Counted from the stretch's first letter, positions 1-8,402 are shown. The stretch is DNA of 64,000 nt from Multiplicimicrobium sp043718225 (GCA_043718225.1 JAYSWD010000001.1:62001-126000), one strand, 5' to 3'. The notes: generated by a model from the sequence alone, not told the origin. Program-made: numbers and translations.

Positions 1-984
1 GGCTTCCGTAAACCGCTGACTCAGGAACGGCTCGATGAATATTTTCTTTTTTCGCCGCAAACCGCCGACGGATCCTACCGCGTTGCTGCAAGCAAAATTC
101 TTACGGGAGAAAATAAAGGCTATTTCAGCCTTATCGGCCGCCGCAAAAACGACCCTGATGACATTATTAATCACCGTGACCGCAGGGAAATCCGCGCTTT
201 AGCCGTATTTGCCGCGTGGCTTAATAACAGCGGCGTCAGTGAAACCAATACGCTGGATGTTGTTGCGAATGAAAACGGGAAAATATTTTTAAAGCATTAT
301 TTGATTAATTTTAACGGCGTTCTCGGAAGCGCGGGACACGGGGCTAAGCCGCCGATGTACGGGCATGAATACATCGCCGATTTTAGCGACATAGCCAAGG
401 CCTTTTTTACATTGGGCTTTTGGGAAAAGCCCTGGCAAAAACGCTGGCGCGAAGCCGGCGAAAAACCGAATGACTCGACGGCGGTTGGATATTTGGACAA
501 TCGCGAATTTAAGCCGGGTAAATATAAAAACCAATTACCTTACGAATCTTTTAAGCGCGTGACCCGCGCGGATGGATTTTGGGCGGCAAAGCAAATCGCC
601 GCTTTCAGCGATGAAGATATTCGCACCATGGTCTCAGCCGGAAAATTAACTTCTTCCGAAGACGCCGAATTCATTTCAAAAAATCTTATAGAACGGCGCG
701 ATTTGATAACTCAATATTGGTTTTCGATGGCGGCGCCTTTGGATGACTTTAGCGTTGAATCCGGCAAACTCGTGTTTAAGGATTTAGCCAAGCCCGCAGC
801 CTCTGTGTATTACGTCACAGCGTTAAATGAAAAAAATAAAGCTGTGAAGTCCTGGACGGTAAATGAACCGCGTATCAACGTAGACTCCAATCAGACTTTA
901 GAAGTCCGCACCTCCGAAAATGGCCCGTTTGTCCGCGTCGCTGTGAATGCGGACAATGTTCTCTCCGTTCGACACGAAGACTAA
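1..984 (+). CDS. Uncharacterised protein, 5' partial
   Basis: The reading frame is open from the first base of the window and stops with TAA at 982-984, so about 327 C-terminal residues are visible and the start lies upstream. The segment around 180-330 carries the pattern HRDRREIRALAVFAAWLNN followed by LKHYLINF, which I associate from memory with a conserved family of unknown function found in many Gram-negative genomes; a distant relation to CotH/HipA-type kinase folds is possible but not shown here. The C-terminal third looks like a beta-rich domain. No membrane segment is visible in the part present. Function is unknown. Confidence 0.7.
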   Translation, partial: GFRKPLTQERLDEYFLFSPQTADGSYRVAASKILTGENKGYFSLIGRRKNDPDDIINHRDRREIRALAVFAAWLNNSGVSETNTLDVVANENGKIFLKHYLINFNGVLGSAGHGAKPPMYGHEYIADFSDIAKAFFTLGFWEKPWQKRWREAGEKPNDSTAVGYLDNREFKPGKYKNQLPYESFKRVTRADGFWAAKQIAAFSDEDIRTMVSAGKLTSSEDAEFISKNLIERRDLITQYWFSMAAPLDDFSVESGKLVFKDLAKPAASVYYVTALNEKNKAVKSWTVNEPRINVDSNQTLEVRTSENGPFVRVAVNADNVLSVRHED

Positions 985-994
985 GATCTCTCTA

Positions 995-1016
995 CTCTGA
1001 GCCTCAGCTCAACCGC
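995..1016 (+). repeat. R3 short palindrome
   Basis: CTCTGAGC-CTCA-GCTCAACCGC matches the R3 consensus. It lies between the first gene and the -10 element of the next. Confidence 0.75.
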
Positions 1017-1033
1017 AAAGTCTCATTCTAATA

Positions 1034-1039
1034 TATAAT
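1034..1039 (+). promoter_or_regulatory. -10 element TATAAT, likely leaderless start
   Basis: TATAAT ends five bases before the ATG at 1045 and no Shine-Dalgarno sequence fits between them. Transcription would start at or next to the start codon. No TTGACA-like -35 is visible at 16-18 bases. Confidence 0.5.
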
Positions 1040-1044
1040 TTGGC

Positions 1045-2070
1045 ATGACGAACTTTTCTGAAACAGTTAATTTAGCGGTAAAAAATTTACGTGATATTCT
1101 CACGTTGTCTTTTGATCACTCGGAAAATAAAGACGCGATTGTTGTCTTTGATAAAAACTGCGATTTGGCGAATTTGCTCACCGAAGCTTACCGGCGTGTT
1201 TTGCCTCGGGCGCGGTTTATTGATTTTGAGACCATCAAACCCGAAGAAGCGTTGGCGCTTTTCGAAGTCCTCAAGCCGGGCGGCCTGGCAGTTTTAATTC
1301 AATCCACCAGCTTCCGTCTAAGTGCTTTTCGAATACGTATTGAGCTTTTCAATCTCTCGATTAAAGTGATTGAGCATCCGCATTTGAATACCATGGAAGG
1401 CGACCAGATGCGCGTGTATGTCGATGCGCTGGCTTATGACGCGCCTTATTTCCGGAATACCGGCAATGCGCTGCGCACTCTGATTAACGGAGCTTCTTCG
1501 GGAGTTGTCGACAGCGGCGGCGATAAACTGGTTTTTGCCGCGGGTTTCGAGCCCGCAAAAATGAATGTCGGAGATTATTCAAGCATGAAAAACATCGGCG
1601 GCCAATTTCCCATTGGCGAAGTTTTTACCGAATCAAAAAAACTGGAAGACGTCAACGGCCGCGTGCGCATTTTCGCTTTCGGCGATACGGGATTCGTGGT
1701 GAACAAGCCGGAAAAACCGATCACACTTGTGATCGAAAATGGGCGCGTTACGGATGCGCTTGATTCGACGCCTGAATTTAATGAAGTGCTCGCGAATATT
1801 GTCGCGGATGAAAACGACGTTTGGGTGCGGGAATTGGGCTTTGGCTTAAACCGCGCATTTTCGCGCGACCGTATTGTAAGCGACATCGGAAGCTACGAGC
1901 GCATGTGCGGCGTCCATCTTTCGCTGGGCGCGAAACATTCTGTCTATGCTAAGCCCGACTTTGCTTTTTCACGCCGCACCGCACGGCATCATGTCGATGT
2001 TTTTGCCGTAACGGAAGCGGTCATGCTTGATGAGAGGGTGATCTATAAGGACGGCGCTTGGTGTGTTTAA
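1045..2070 (+). CDS. M29-type aminopeptidase-like protein
   Basis: 341 residues. The C-terminal third reads VWVRELGFGLNRAFSRDRIV followed by SYERMCGVHLSLG and later RTARHHVDVF. This resembles the metal-binding end of M29 (AmpS-like) aminopeptidases, in which G-E-[LF]-G-[IF]-G-[TL]-N and an H-[IL]-[AS]-L-G motif are typical. The early segment LLTEAYRRVLPRARFIDF also fits that family. The expected acidic metal ligands are not all obvious, so it may be a non-catalytic relative. The start ATG at 1045 is five bases after a TATAAT box with no ribosome site. The gene is followed 12 bases later by the diiron protein gene, probably in one transcript. Confidence 0.5.
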   Translation: MTNFSETVNLAVKNLRDILTLSFDHSENKDAIVVFDKNCDLANLLTEAYRRVLPRARFIDFETIKPEEALALFEVLKPGGLAVLIQSTSFRLSAFRIRIELFNLSIKVIEHPHLNTMEGDQMRVYVDALAYDAPYFRNTGNALRTLINGASSGVVDSGGDKLVFAAGFEPAKMNVGDYSSMKNIGGQFPIGEVFTESKKLEDVNGRVRIFAFGDTGFVVNKPEKPITLVIENGRVTDALDSTPEFNEVLANIVADENDVWVRELGFGLNRAFSRDRIVSDIGSYERMCGVHLSLGAKHSVYAKPDFAFSRRTARHHVDVFAVTEAVMLDERVIYKDGAWCV

Positions 2071-2082
2071 AGGGAGATTTAA

Positions 2083-2784
2083 ATGACGGATAACAGCGAA
2101 GAAAATAAAAAAGTGGCGGCGGTATTAGGCGGTCTAGCGGATTCCGCAGGGCTAAAGGCTGAAGCGGAAAGAACGCTTTCCTCTCCGCGCCGGACCTATT
2201 CACTGTTTGGCAAAGTTCTTTTCTTTTGCATGGATTTTTTCTACGGCAAGCCGCGAACTTTTTCCAAGTTTAAAGTGCTTGAGGTGGTAGCACGTGTGCC
2301 TTATCAGGCATGGGAGCATGTGGCCTATATTTCCATGACGCACACCTACGCATTGCCTGATTTTGCGCGCAGAATTTTTGATTTTATTCAGGAGGCGCGC
2401 CATCAGCAGGATAACGAGCAATGGCATCTGCTAATTCTTGAAGAATTAACCCAGAAAAAAGGAATCAAAGAAAATTTCTGGCTTTACCGGATTCTCCCGC
2501 AATTCGGCGCGTTTTTTTATTACCATGTCAGCTGGCTGCTTTATGTGATTCAGCCGGCTTGGAGCTATGAACTGAACGCGGACTTTGAAGACCATGCCGA
2601 ACATGAGTACATGGAATTTGTGCGCGAAAACCCGGCTTTTGAAAACGAACCATTTGAAAGCACTTTCGAAAAAGATTACGGTTCTTTCAAAAGCTTAGCT
2701 GATTTATTGCGGCGAATCGGCTTGGATGAAAGGCAGCATAAGGAAGAAAGCATGCGAAGAATCGAAAAGGCGCGTTTCGCCTGA
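2083..2784 (+). CDS. Alternative-oxidase-like diiron protein
   Basis: 233 residues. Four helices each carry carboxylate/histidine ligands in the order seen in the alternative oxidase family: E in KVLEVVARVPYQAWEH, the E-x-x-H pair EQWH within QQDNEQWHL, the pair in DHAEHEYMEF, and D-E-x-x-H in LDERQHKEE. The family oxidises ubiquinol or a related quinol with oxygen at the membrane face without pumping protons, and also includes plastid terminal oxidase. Hydrophobic stretches around residues 40-55 and 140-165 fit monotopic membrane attachment. It starts at ATG 2083 with AAAGGGAGA upstream. It sits 12 bases after the M29-like gene. A different ferritin-like role cannot be excluded. Confidence 0.65.
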   Translation: MTDNSEENKKVAAVLGGLADSAGLKAEAERTLSSPRRTYSLFGKVLFFCMDFFYGKPRTFSKFKVLEVVARVPYQAWEHVAYISMTHTYALPDFARRIFDFIQEARHQQDNEQWHLLILEELTQKKGIKENFWLYRILPQFGAFFYYHVSWLLYVIQPAWSYELNADFEDHAEHEYMEFVRENPAFENEPFESTFEKDYGSFKSLADLLRRIGLDERQHKEESMRRIEKARFA

Positions 2785-2840
2785 CATCAAGGCTGTGAAG
2801 TTGCGCTTTAACCGGTGGATGTAGCCACAGGCCGAGGGCT

Positions 2841-3044
2841 TCATTTTTTTATTTTTAGTGACTTGAGATAAGCAAGCGCAAGATTGACGGCATTTTTGAA
2901 TGGCTTTGTATTGCGCTCCGCTTTTGCCATCCATAATCCACCTTGAGTGATAGTGTAACAAAAATCCACTAATGCCACTGCCGATGGATTTTTCTTGAGT
3001 CTGCCGACCGCCTGTTCTTTTCTGAAGAAATCAGCGAAAGCCAT
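2841..3044 (-). CDS. Small hypothetical protein (doubtful)
   Basis: 67 residues, basic, no recognisable motif. It is the only open frame of some length in the 470-base gap between 2784 and 3255. No good ribosome site precedes the ATG at 3044. It could be a remnant or chance frame. Apart from this frame I see nothing definite in the gap. Confidence 0.25.
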   Translation of the reverse strand: MAFADFFRKEQAVGRLKKNPSAVALVDFCYTITQGGLWMAKAERNTKPFKNAVNLALAYLKSLKIKK

Positions 3045-3254
3045 TTAAAGCCGTGCACACAGGAGAATTCGCTTTGGCTCAAGAAGGCGCTTCAGCCCGG
3101 ATGACTTGGCGCATGTATGGAACAAATAATTTTATGAGTAAAGTTATCAATATTTTCATGAGTTGCGATAAAATGATAGGTGAACAATTCGAAAAAGGTC
3201 TTAATAGTTTAAAAACAATGCTTGAAAAAGCATAAACAATTTAAAAAGGAATCT

Positions 3255-3854
3255 ATGAAAAAACTAATTTTAACGCTTGGAATTTTAACGGTATTGAATG
3301 GCCAGGTTTCCTTTGCGGAAGAGGTGCCGACAGGAATGCCGCCGATGGACGAAAAAATGATTGAAGCTATGAAGCTCATGCAGCCGGGAGAAGATCATCG
3401 CAAATTGGATGTATTAGTCGGTAAGTTTAAAGCTAAGACGACAATGTGGATGAGCGCGGATGCGCCAGCTGAAATTTCGGAAGCAAGCAGCGAAACCAAA
3501 TGGATTTTAGACGGACGGTTTATTCAACAGACTTTCAAAGGGCAATTTTTGGGCAGGCCCTTTGAGGGAATGGCGATCATAGGGTATGACAATGTCGCGA
3601 AAGAATATACTTCAATTTGGATTGATAATATGGCCACAGGCGTGATGAAATCAACCGGGCAATATGATGCGGCCACGAAAACTTTCAAAGAAGAAGGTAC
3701 TTTTTCTTGTCCTTTAACAGGCAAAAAAGATAATGCGCATAAGGGAATTACCAAAATTGTGGATGCTGACCATCACATTTTTGAAATGTGGCATGATGAT
3801 GTGAAGACCGGTAAAAATTATAAAGCCATGGAAATCGTTTACGAGCGCGCATAA
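3255..3854 (+). CDS. DUF1579 family exported protein
   Basis: 199 residues. ATG 3255 is chosen over an upstream in-frame codon because AAAAAGGA precedes it and a clean signal peptide follows (MKKLILTLGILTVLNGQ, cleavage likely after VSFA). The mature protein shows the DUF1579 pattern: LVGKFKAKTTMWM, W-x-L-D-G-R-F-I-Q-Q, GRPFEGMAIIGYDN, then WIDNMATG and a C-terminal FEMWHDD. The family is a predicted lipocalin-like beta barrel of unknown function. It is followed by a DoxX-family membrane protein 33 bases later, and the two may be co-transcribed. Confidence 0.8.
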   Translation: MKKLILTLGILTVLNGQVSFAEEVPTGMPPMDEKMIEAMKLMQPGEDHRKLDVLVGKFKAKTTMWMSADAPAEISEASSETKWILDGRFIQQTFKGQFLGRPFEGMAIIGYDNVAKEYTSIWIDNMATGVMKSTGQYDAATKTFKEEGTFSCPLTGKKDNAHKGITKIVDADHHIFEMWHDDVKTGKNYKAMEIVYERA

Positions 3855-3887
3855 TTTCTCCGGCAATCAAAAATAAGGCGGTTCATA

Positions 3888-4316
3888 ATGTTTAAGAAGT
3901 TTTTCTCTGTATTGAATCATTCAACCTTCGGCGATATTGCGTTGCTTCTTTTGCGCCTCGTTACCGGTACCGCGTTTATTCTGCATGGCTGGGGCAAAAT
4001 TCAGCATCCGCTTAATTGGATGGGGCCTGATGCGCCGGTTCCGGCCGTGCTGCAGTTTTTAGCGGCTTTTTCGGAATTCGGCGGGGGCATTGCGCTGATC
4101 CTCGGACTTTTGACGCCCCTTGCGGCGCTTGGACTCGCTTCCACGATGGCCGTGGCAGTGCATATGCATGCCATTGTCAGGAAAGATCCGTTTGTAAATC
4201 TGACGGGCGGCATGTCCTATGAACCCGCGCTCGGGTATTTGGCAATCGCGATTCTGATTATCGCGATGGGGCCAGGGAGATTCTCTCTCGACTCGAAAAT
4301 ATTCGGTAAAAAGTAA
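3888..4316 (+). CDS. DoxX family membrane protein
   Basis: 142 residues with four hydrophobic segments (about 15-35, 55-75, 78-95, 112-132). The family signature is visible as LLLRLVTGTAFILHGWGKI near the N-terminus and FSEFGGGIALILGLLTPLAA in the middle. DoxX/YphA-like proteins are small inner-membrane proteins linked to redox stress or quinol chemistry, but the precise activity is unsettled. The gene lies downstream of the DUF1579 gene. Confidence 0.8.
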   Translation: MFKKFFSVLNHSTFGDIALLLLRLVTGTAFILHGWGKIQHPLNWMGPDAPVPAVLQFLAAFSEFGGGIALILGLLTPLAALGLASTMAVAVHMHAIVRKDPFVNLTGGMSYEPALGYLAIAILIIAMGPGRFSLDSKIFGKK

Positions 4317-4335
4317 CAGCCTCCGTTCGGCTTTC

Positions 4336-4370
4336 GCAGCCTCAACCGGCTGTAAGACGGTTGAGGCTGC
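4336..4370 (+). repeat. 13-bp arm hairpin before pabB
   Basis: GCAGCCTCAACCG and CGGTTGAGGCTGC form perfect arms with a nine-base loop. No T tract follows. It sits immediately upstream of the TATAAT box of pabB and could end transcription from doxX or be another palindromic repeat. Confidence 0.6.
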
Positions 4371-4375
4371 TCTGC

Positions 4376-4381
4376 TATAAT
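4376..4381 (+). promoter_or_regulatory. -10 element TATAAT before pabB
   Basis: TATAAT is six bases before ATG 4388 with no Shine-Dalgarno sequence, suggesting a leaderless pabB transcript. Confidence 0.5.
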
Positions 4382-4387
4382 TCCACC

Positions 4388-5650
4388 ATGAAACAGGATC
4401 GACTTTCTCCCTGGCAGGTTTATCAATCCATTTACGCCTCGCAAAAGGTGTCATTTTTTCTCGACAGCATCACTTATCAAAAGCCCAATCAGCGCTATTC
4501 TTTGATTGGCTGGAAGCCCGAAGCCGAGCTGATCCTGCATGAGAAAGATTTAAATGCCGCGGGATTAAAACGTCTGCGTGAATTTGTGCTGAAAAAAGGT
4601 TTTGTTTTCGGTTACTTCGGCTATGAAGCCGCTGCGCTATTTGATACGGTAAAGTTCAGGACTAAAAAATCTTCGGTGTATCCGGCTGTTTATCTGGGTT
4701 GTTTTAAAAACCTCTGCCGTTATGACCATAAGCTGAAAAAATGGCATGGCCGAATTCCCACCAGTTTATCCGCGCCGCGCGAAAAACTCAAATTCAATGG
4801 TTTTCGCCCTGAAATTTCAAAAGCCCGGTTTACGGCGAATGTGCGCCGCGCGAAAAAATATATCGAAGCGGGAGATATTTATCAGGCGAACTTATCTCAA
4901 AAGTTTCTTTTTAATTATCAGGGCTCTCCGCTTGTGATTTATGACCGTCTGCGCCGAATCAACCCGTCGCCTTTTTCTTCATTCATTAAAATTCGCGGGC
5001 TTGAAGTGGCGAGCTCGTCACCGGAACGGTTAGTACAAAAACGCGGAAGATTTTGTGAAACGCGCCCTATCGCAGGCACCTGTCCGCGACATTTAAGCCT
5101 CCGCGCTAGCTGCGCGACCGGCGAACAAAAATTGGCAGAGTGGAGAGAAAAATTAATCGGCAGTAGCAAGGAACGCGCCGAACATTTAATGCTGGTTGAT
5201 TTGGAAAGAAACGATTTGGGGCGTGTATGTGAATACCGCTCCGTGAAAGTGGAAGAGTTCATGACGCTTGAAAAGTATTCACATGTAGTGCATTTGGTTT
5301 CGAGCGTCACCGGAAAACTGCGCAAAGACAAAGACGGCCTAAGCCTGCTTGCCGCGATGTTTCCCGGCGGCACGATTACGGGCTGCCCTAAAATCCGCTG
5401 CATGGAAATCATTGATGAGCTTGAGCCGTCGCGGCGGGGTCTTTATACCGGATCCATCGGCTATGTTATGCCGAACGGGGACATGGATTGGAATATTGTG
5501 ATTCGCACTTTAGTTTTTAATGAGGGAAAGGGAAGCTTTCAAGTTGGAGCGGGGATTGTGCATGATTCGGAACCGGAAAAAGAATATTTAGAAACGCTCG
5601 CGAAGGGCGAAGCGATGATGCAGGCATTAGCCGAGGCAAGCGCAATCTGA
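4388..5650 (+). CDS. pabB: Aminodeoxychorismate/anthranilate synthase component I family
   Basis: 420 residues from ATG 4388. The chorismate-binding domain covers about residues 150-410, with SSFIKIRGLEVASSSPERLV, ETRPIAGTCPR, ERNDLGRVCEYRSV and GGTITGCPKIRCMEIIDEL. It would convert chorismate with ammonia or glutamine-derived ammonia to aminodeoxychorismate, the first step to p-aminobenzoate and folate. The aminotransferase IV gene next to it supports the PabB call. However, the residue after P-I is Ala (PIAGT), as in TrpE; classical PabB has Lys (PIKGT). An R3 palindrome inserts the residues around SLRASCATG just after GTCPR. Its stop codon lies inside the left arm of an R1 element. Confidence 0.85.
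   Translation: MKQDRLSPWQVYQSIYASQKVSFFLDSITYQKPNQRYSLIGWKPEAELILHEKDLNAAGLKRLREFVLKKGFVFGYFGYEAAALFDTVKFRTKKSSVYPAVYLGCFKNLCRYDHKLKKWHGRIPTSLSAPREKLKFNGFRPEISKARFTANVRRAKKYIEAGDIYQANLSQKFLFNYQGSPLVIYDRLRRINPSPFSSFIKIRGLEVASSSPERLVQKRGRFCETRPIAGTCPRHLSLRASCATGEQKLAEWREKLIGSSKERAEHLMLVDLERNDLGRVCEYRSVKVEEFMTLEKYSHVVHLVSSVTGKLRKDKDGLSLLAAMFPGGTITGCPKIRCMEIIDELEPSRRGLYTGSIGYVMPNGDMDWNIVIRTLVFNEGKGSFQVGAGIVHDSEPEKEYLETLAKGEAMMQALAEASAI
5098..5121 (+). repeat. R3 palindrome inside pabB, in frame
   Basis: CCTCCGCGC-TAGCT-GCGCGACCGG differs from the consensus at about two positions. It is read in frame and places about eight extra residues after the GTCPR motif. Confidence 0.65.
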
Positions 5651-5767
5651 TGAAAAATGCTTGCTCACTGCGTTGCAAACAGCGCTCCCTTGTGCGACGT
5701 ATTACCGCATACGCCTCCGCGGTCGCTTGTTTACGCCTTGTGCCCAAGCCTTTTTGATCAGATTGTG
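5642..5767 (+). repeat. R1 element, copy A (pabB 3' end)
   Basis: Left arm GCAATCTGATGAAAAATGC pairs with the right arm ending TTTTTGATCAGATTG. The pabB stop TGA is inside the left arm. The core contains CTGCGTTGCAAAC, the tip GTATTACCGCATAC and CGCCTCCGCGG. Confidence 0.85.
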
Positions 5768-5794
5768 TTATAAAATTATTATTTGGAGAAATAA

Positions 5795-6655
5795 GTGAAC
5801 TTTAAGTGTTATTTAGACGGAAAAGAAATTTTTGATCAGGGATTGATTTGCGCTTTTGACCAAAATGAAATTCCGGTTTTTGAATCACTGCGTGTTTATA
5901 ACGGAGTTGTTTTTAGATTCGACGAGCATTTAAAACGCTTTGCCGAATCGTCAAAAGCTTGCGGATTAAATTTACCGCCTTCGGCGGTTTTGAAAACCGC
6001 GGTAGAAAAAGCTTTAAAGGCGCATAATGCGGCTGGCGGATTTATTCGCGTTAATTTCACGGATCAAAAAATTTTCATAATGATCGGGGAGCGAAAACAC
6101 AAACCCGAAATTTACCGAACCGGCGTTGATCTTAAAACCTCTTCTTTCCGCATGCCGTCGCCAAGGGCCACCGATTCCCAGTCTAAAACGGGCAATTACC
6201 GTTTGCAGCTTTTAGCAACCAGAAGCGAACCACGAACCACGAGCCACGAACCACGTGGTGGCCAACAGCCACCGTACGAATGGCTTTTCCTCGATGAAAA
6301 TCACTTTTTGACTGAATCGCGCGTGGGAAACTTTTTTATCGTAAAAAAAGGGGTGATTTTAACGCCCCCGGCCCGGTCGGTGCTGAATGGAATCACTAGG
6401 GAAGTTGTGATAGAATGCGCCCGCGAATCGGGGCTTTTGGTGCAGGAAACTCCGCTGACCAGGCATGAAGCTTTCAATGCCGACGAAGCTTTCCTGACCA
6501 ATACTTCGTGGGAAATTCTTCCGGTGCGTTCACTCGACGGCCGCGTGGTTCAACAAACGGTTCCCGGCCCGGTGACAAAAAAACTCACACAATGTTTTCA
6601 TAGAAAGGTGAGGGGTCGGAGGCCGACCCACTCATCCCCGCGCTGCGAAGCTTAG
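5795..6655 (+). CDS. pabC: Aminotransferase class IV, 4-amino-4-deoxychorismate lyase-like
   Basis: 286 residues from GTG 5795, preceded by GGAGAA. The fold-type IV PLP pattern is present: FESLRVYNGVVFRFDEHLKR near the N-terminus, the likely Schiff-base lysine in SKTGNYRLQLLA near residue 132, then LTESRVGNFFIVK and LNGITREVVIE. In this context it would release pyruvate from aminodeoxychorismate to give p-aminobenzoate; a branched-chain aminotransferase role is the alternative. Two oddities come from repeats: a stretch of four 7-bp units is translated as RSEPRTTSHEPRGG just after LLA, and the last 20 or so residues are encoded by palindromic repeat sequence. Confidence 0.8.
   Translation: MNFKCYLDGKEIFDQGLICAFDQNEIPVFESLRVYNGVVFRFDEHLKRFAESSKACGLNLPPSAVLKTAVEKALKAHNAAGGFIRVNFTDQKIFIMIGERKHKPEIYRTGVDLKTSSFRMPSPRATDSQSKTGNYRLQLLATRSEPRTTSHEPRGGQQPPYEWLFLDENHFLTESRVGNFFIVKKGVILTPPARSVLNGITREVVIECARESGLLVQETPLTRHEAFNADEAFLTNTSWEILPVRSLDGRVVQQTVPGPVTKKLTQCFHRKVRGRRPTHSSPRCEA
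6226..6262 (+). repeat. R7 heptad array inside pabC, in frame
   Basis: Four 7-bp units (CGAACCA, CGAACCA, CGAGCCA, CGAACCA) end in the small palindrome CCACGTGG. The array is read through in frame. Confidence 0.75.
6613..6629 (+). repeat. Palindrome in pabC tail
   Basis: GGGTCGG-AGG-CCGACCC is a 7-bp-arm palindrome coding part of the extra C-terminal tail of pabC. Confidence 0.5.
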
Positions 6656-6715
6656 TCCCCGTGAAAGCGGGGAACGGGGATCTAGAAATGGATCCCGGCT
6701 CTAGGGCCGGGATGA
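6655..6715 (+). repeat. dRS3-like palindromes
   Basis: Two adjacent inverted repeats, TCCCCGTGAAAGCGGGGA and TCCCGGCTCTAGGGCCGGGA with GATCTAG between them. The style resembles the Neisseria dRS3 repeat and other short ATTCCC-type palindromes. It fills the gap between pabC and purH. Confidence 0.6.
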
Positions 6716-6770
6716 CACTCCTGTTTATAAAAAGTAAAAATTACCGAGAGGTCAGAAAGGTTCAAATTGC

Positions 6771-8402
6771 ATGTCGTCAAAAAAAACTGCCAACCCACTG
6801 AAAAAAAATTCCGCGAAACTTTCGCGAGTTAAACGCGCGCTTATCTCTGTCTCGGATAAGGAGGGCTTAATTCCTTTCGCGAAAAATCTGCGCCGTTTCA
6901 AAGTCGAAATTATTTCCACAGGCGGCACACTCAAAGCCTTGAAAGAAGCCGGGATTCCCGCAATCGCGATTGACCAAGTTACCGGCTTTCCTGAAATGAT
7001 GGACGGTCGCGTCAAAACTTTGCATCCCAAAATTCACGGCGGTCTTTTATATGTGCGCGGCAACAAGTCGCATGAAAAACAAGCCAAAGCCCACGGCATT
7101 ACCGCGATTGATTTAGTGGTGGTGAATCTTTATCCGTTTGAAGCTGTTACTCAGGACCCGAACGTGGAGCTCGCGCATGCAATTGAGAATATTGATATTG
7201 GCGGACCTTCCATGCTGCGTTCAGCCGCCAAAAATTTTAAATCAGTTACGGTCGTTACGGATCCAAATGACTATCACCGCGTACTGCTTGAGATGGACAC
7301 TTATAAAGGCGCAACTTCATATGATTTGCGTTTCGAACTTGCGCGCAAAGTTTACGCACGTACATCCGCTTATGATGCGGCCATTGCGGCACATTTGAAT
7401 GCGGAAGTTTCTTCCAAAGAAGAAGTGCTGCCCGCATCGATTGTAGTAGGCCTAAAAAAAACTCAGGAATTACGCTACGGAGAAAACCCACATCAGCGTG
7501 CGGCATATTATTCAGTTTCCGGTTGCGCCGGAGGCGCAGAGGGAAAAAACAAGTTGGCATGGAAACAGCTGCACGGCAAAGAACTTTCTTATAATAATTT
7601 GGTGGATATGGAAGCGGCGATCGAATGCTCCGCCGAATTTAAAGAACCCTCGATTTGCGTGATTAAACATACCAACCCATGCGGCCTGGCGCAAAATAAA
7701 AATCTCGTTCAGGCTGTGGATGAGGCGATTGATTCAGACCCCGTTTCCGCATTTGGCGGCATCGTTGGCATTAATCGCATTTGCACCGAAGAAGTCGCAC
7801 AGCGGATTTTAGACCGCCTCGGTTTTTTTGAAATTATCGTTGCGCCCGGCTACAAACCGAAAGCGCTTGCAAAACTTCAGGCGCGTAAAAATTTGCGCAT
7901 TATGGAAGTTGCTGGGCTTGATAATCAATCCGGTTTTGAAATTAAATTGCTGCGCACAGGCGCATTGGTTCAGGAGAAGAATCATCCGATCCGTTTCCGG
8001 CTTGCGGAGTTCAAGAAAAACCTGAAATGGGTTACGAAACATAAACTCACTAAAGATAAATTGGATGAACTGGTTTTTGCCTATCAATGCGCGAAACTTG
8101 TGAAATCAAACGCGATTGTTTTGACACAAGGTTTTAAAACCGTCGGTGTGGGTGCGGGTCAAATGTCGCGGGTCGACTCGACAAAAATCGCCTGTGATAA
8201 AGCCGGCGCGAAAACACGCGGCGCTTTCGTCGGCAGTGATGCATTCTTTCCGATGCCTGACTCAATCGAATATGCCGCAAAGTTCGGCATTGAAGCTATC
8301 ATCCAGCCGGGTGGATCGATCAAAGATCAAGATGCGATTGATACTTGCAATAAACTGGGAATAGCCATGGTCTTCACTGGCGAACGACACTTCAAACATT
8401 AA
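6771..8402 (+). CDS. purH: Bifunctional AICAR formyltransferase/IMP cyclohydrolase
   Basis: 543 residues, slightly longer than the usual 510-530. Residues 20-150 are the MGS-like cyclohydrolase domain (ALISVSDKEGL, ISTGGTLKAL, GFPEMMDGRVKTLHP, IDIGGPSMLRSAAKN). The rest is the formyltransferase domain with ELRYGENPHQRAAYY, VIKHTNPCG and SDAFFPMPDSIEYAA. It performs the last two steps of purine synthesis using 10-formyl-THF, which fits the folate genes around it. An inverted R3 palindrome adds SGCAGGAEG between AAYYSV and the GKELSYNN motif, a place where the family varies in length. AAAGG lies 11 bases before the ATG. Confidence 0.97.
   Translation: MSSKKTANPLKKNSAKLSRVKRALISVSDKEGLIPFAKNLRRFKVEIISTGGTLKALKEAGIPAIAIDQVTGFPEMMDGRVKTLHPKIHGGLLYVRGNKSHEKQAKAHGITAIDLVVVNLYPFEAVTQDPNVELAHAIENIDIGGPSMLRSAAKNFKSVTVVTDPNDYHRVLLEMDTYKGATSYDLRFELARKVYARTSAYDAAIAAHLNAEVSSKEEVLPASIVVGLKKTQELRYGENPHQRAAYYSVSGCAGGAEGKNKLAWKQLHGKELSYNNLVDMEAAIECSAEFKEPSICVIKHTNPCGLAQNKNLVQAVDEAIDSDPVSAFGGIVGINRICTEEVAQRILDRLGFFEIIVAPGYKPKALAKLQARKNLRIMEVAGLDNQSGFEIKLLRTGALVQEKNHPIRFRLAEFKKNLKWVTKHKLTKDKLDELVFAYQCAKLVKSNAIVLTQGFKTVGVGAGQMSRVDSTKIACDKAGAKTRGAFVGSDAFFPMPDSIEYAAKFGIEAIIQPGGSIKDQDAIDTCNKLGIAMVFTGERHFKH
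7519..7542 (-). repeat. R3 palindrome inside purH, in frame
   Basis: On the minus strand it reads CCTCTGCGC-CTCCG-GCGCAACCGG, a perfect consensus match. Its 24 bases are translated in frame as part of SGCAGGAEG. Confidence 0.85.

Noticed and set aside
2704..2961. 85-residue minus-strand frame across the end of the diiron protein gene
   Set aside because: It overlaps a well-supported gene and shows no motif.
3135..3235. A 33-residue open frame (MSKVINIF...) before the DUF1579 gene
   Set aside because: No ribosome site, no motif, and it ends at the small hairpin next to the real gene; most likely chance.
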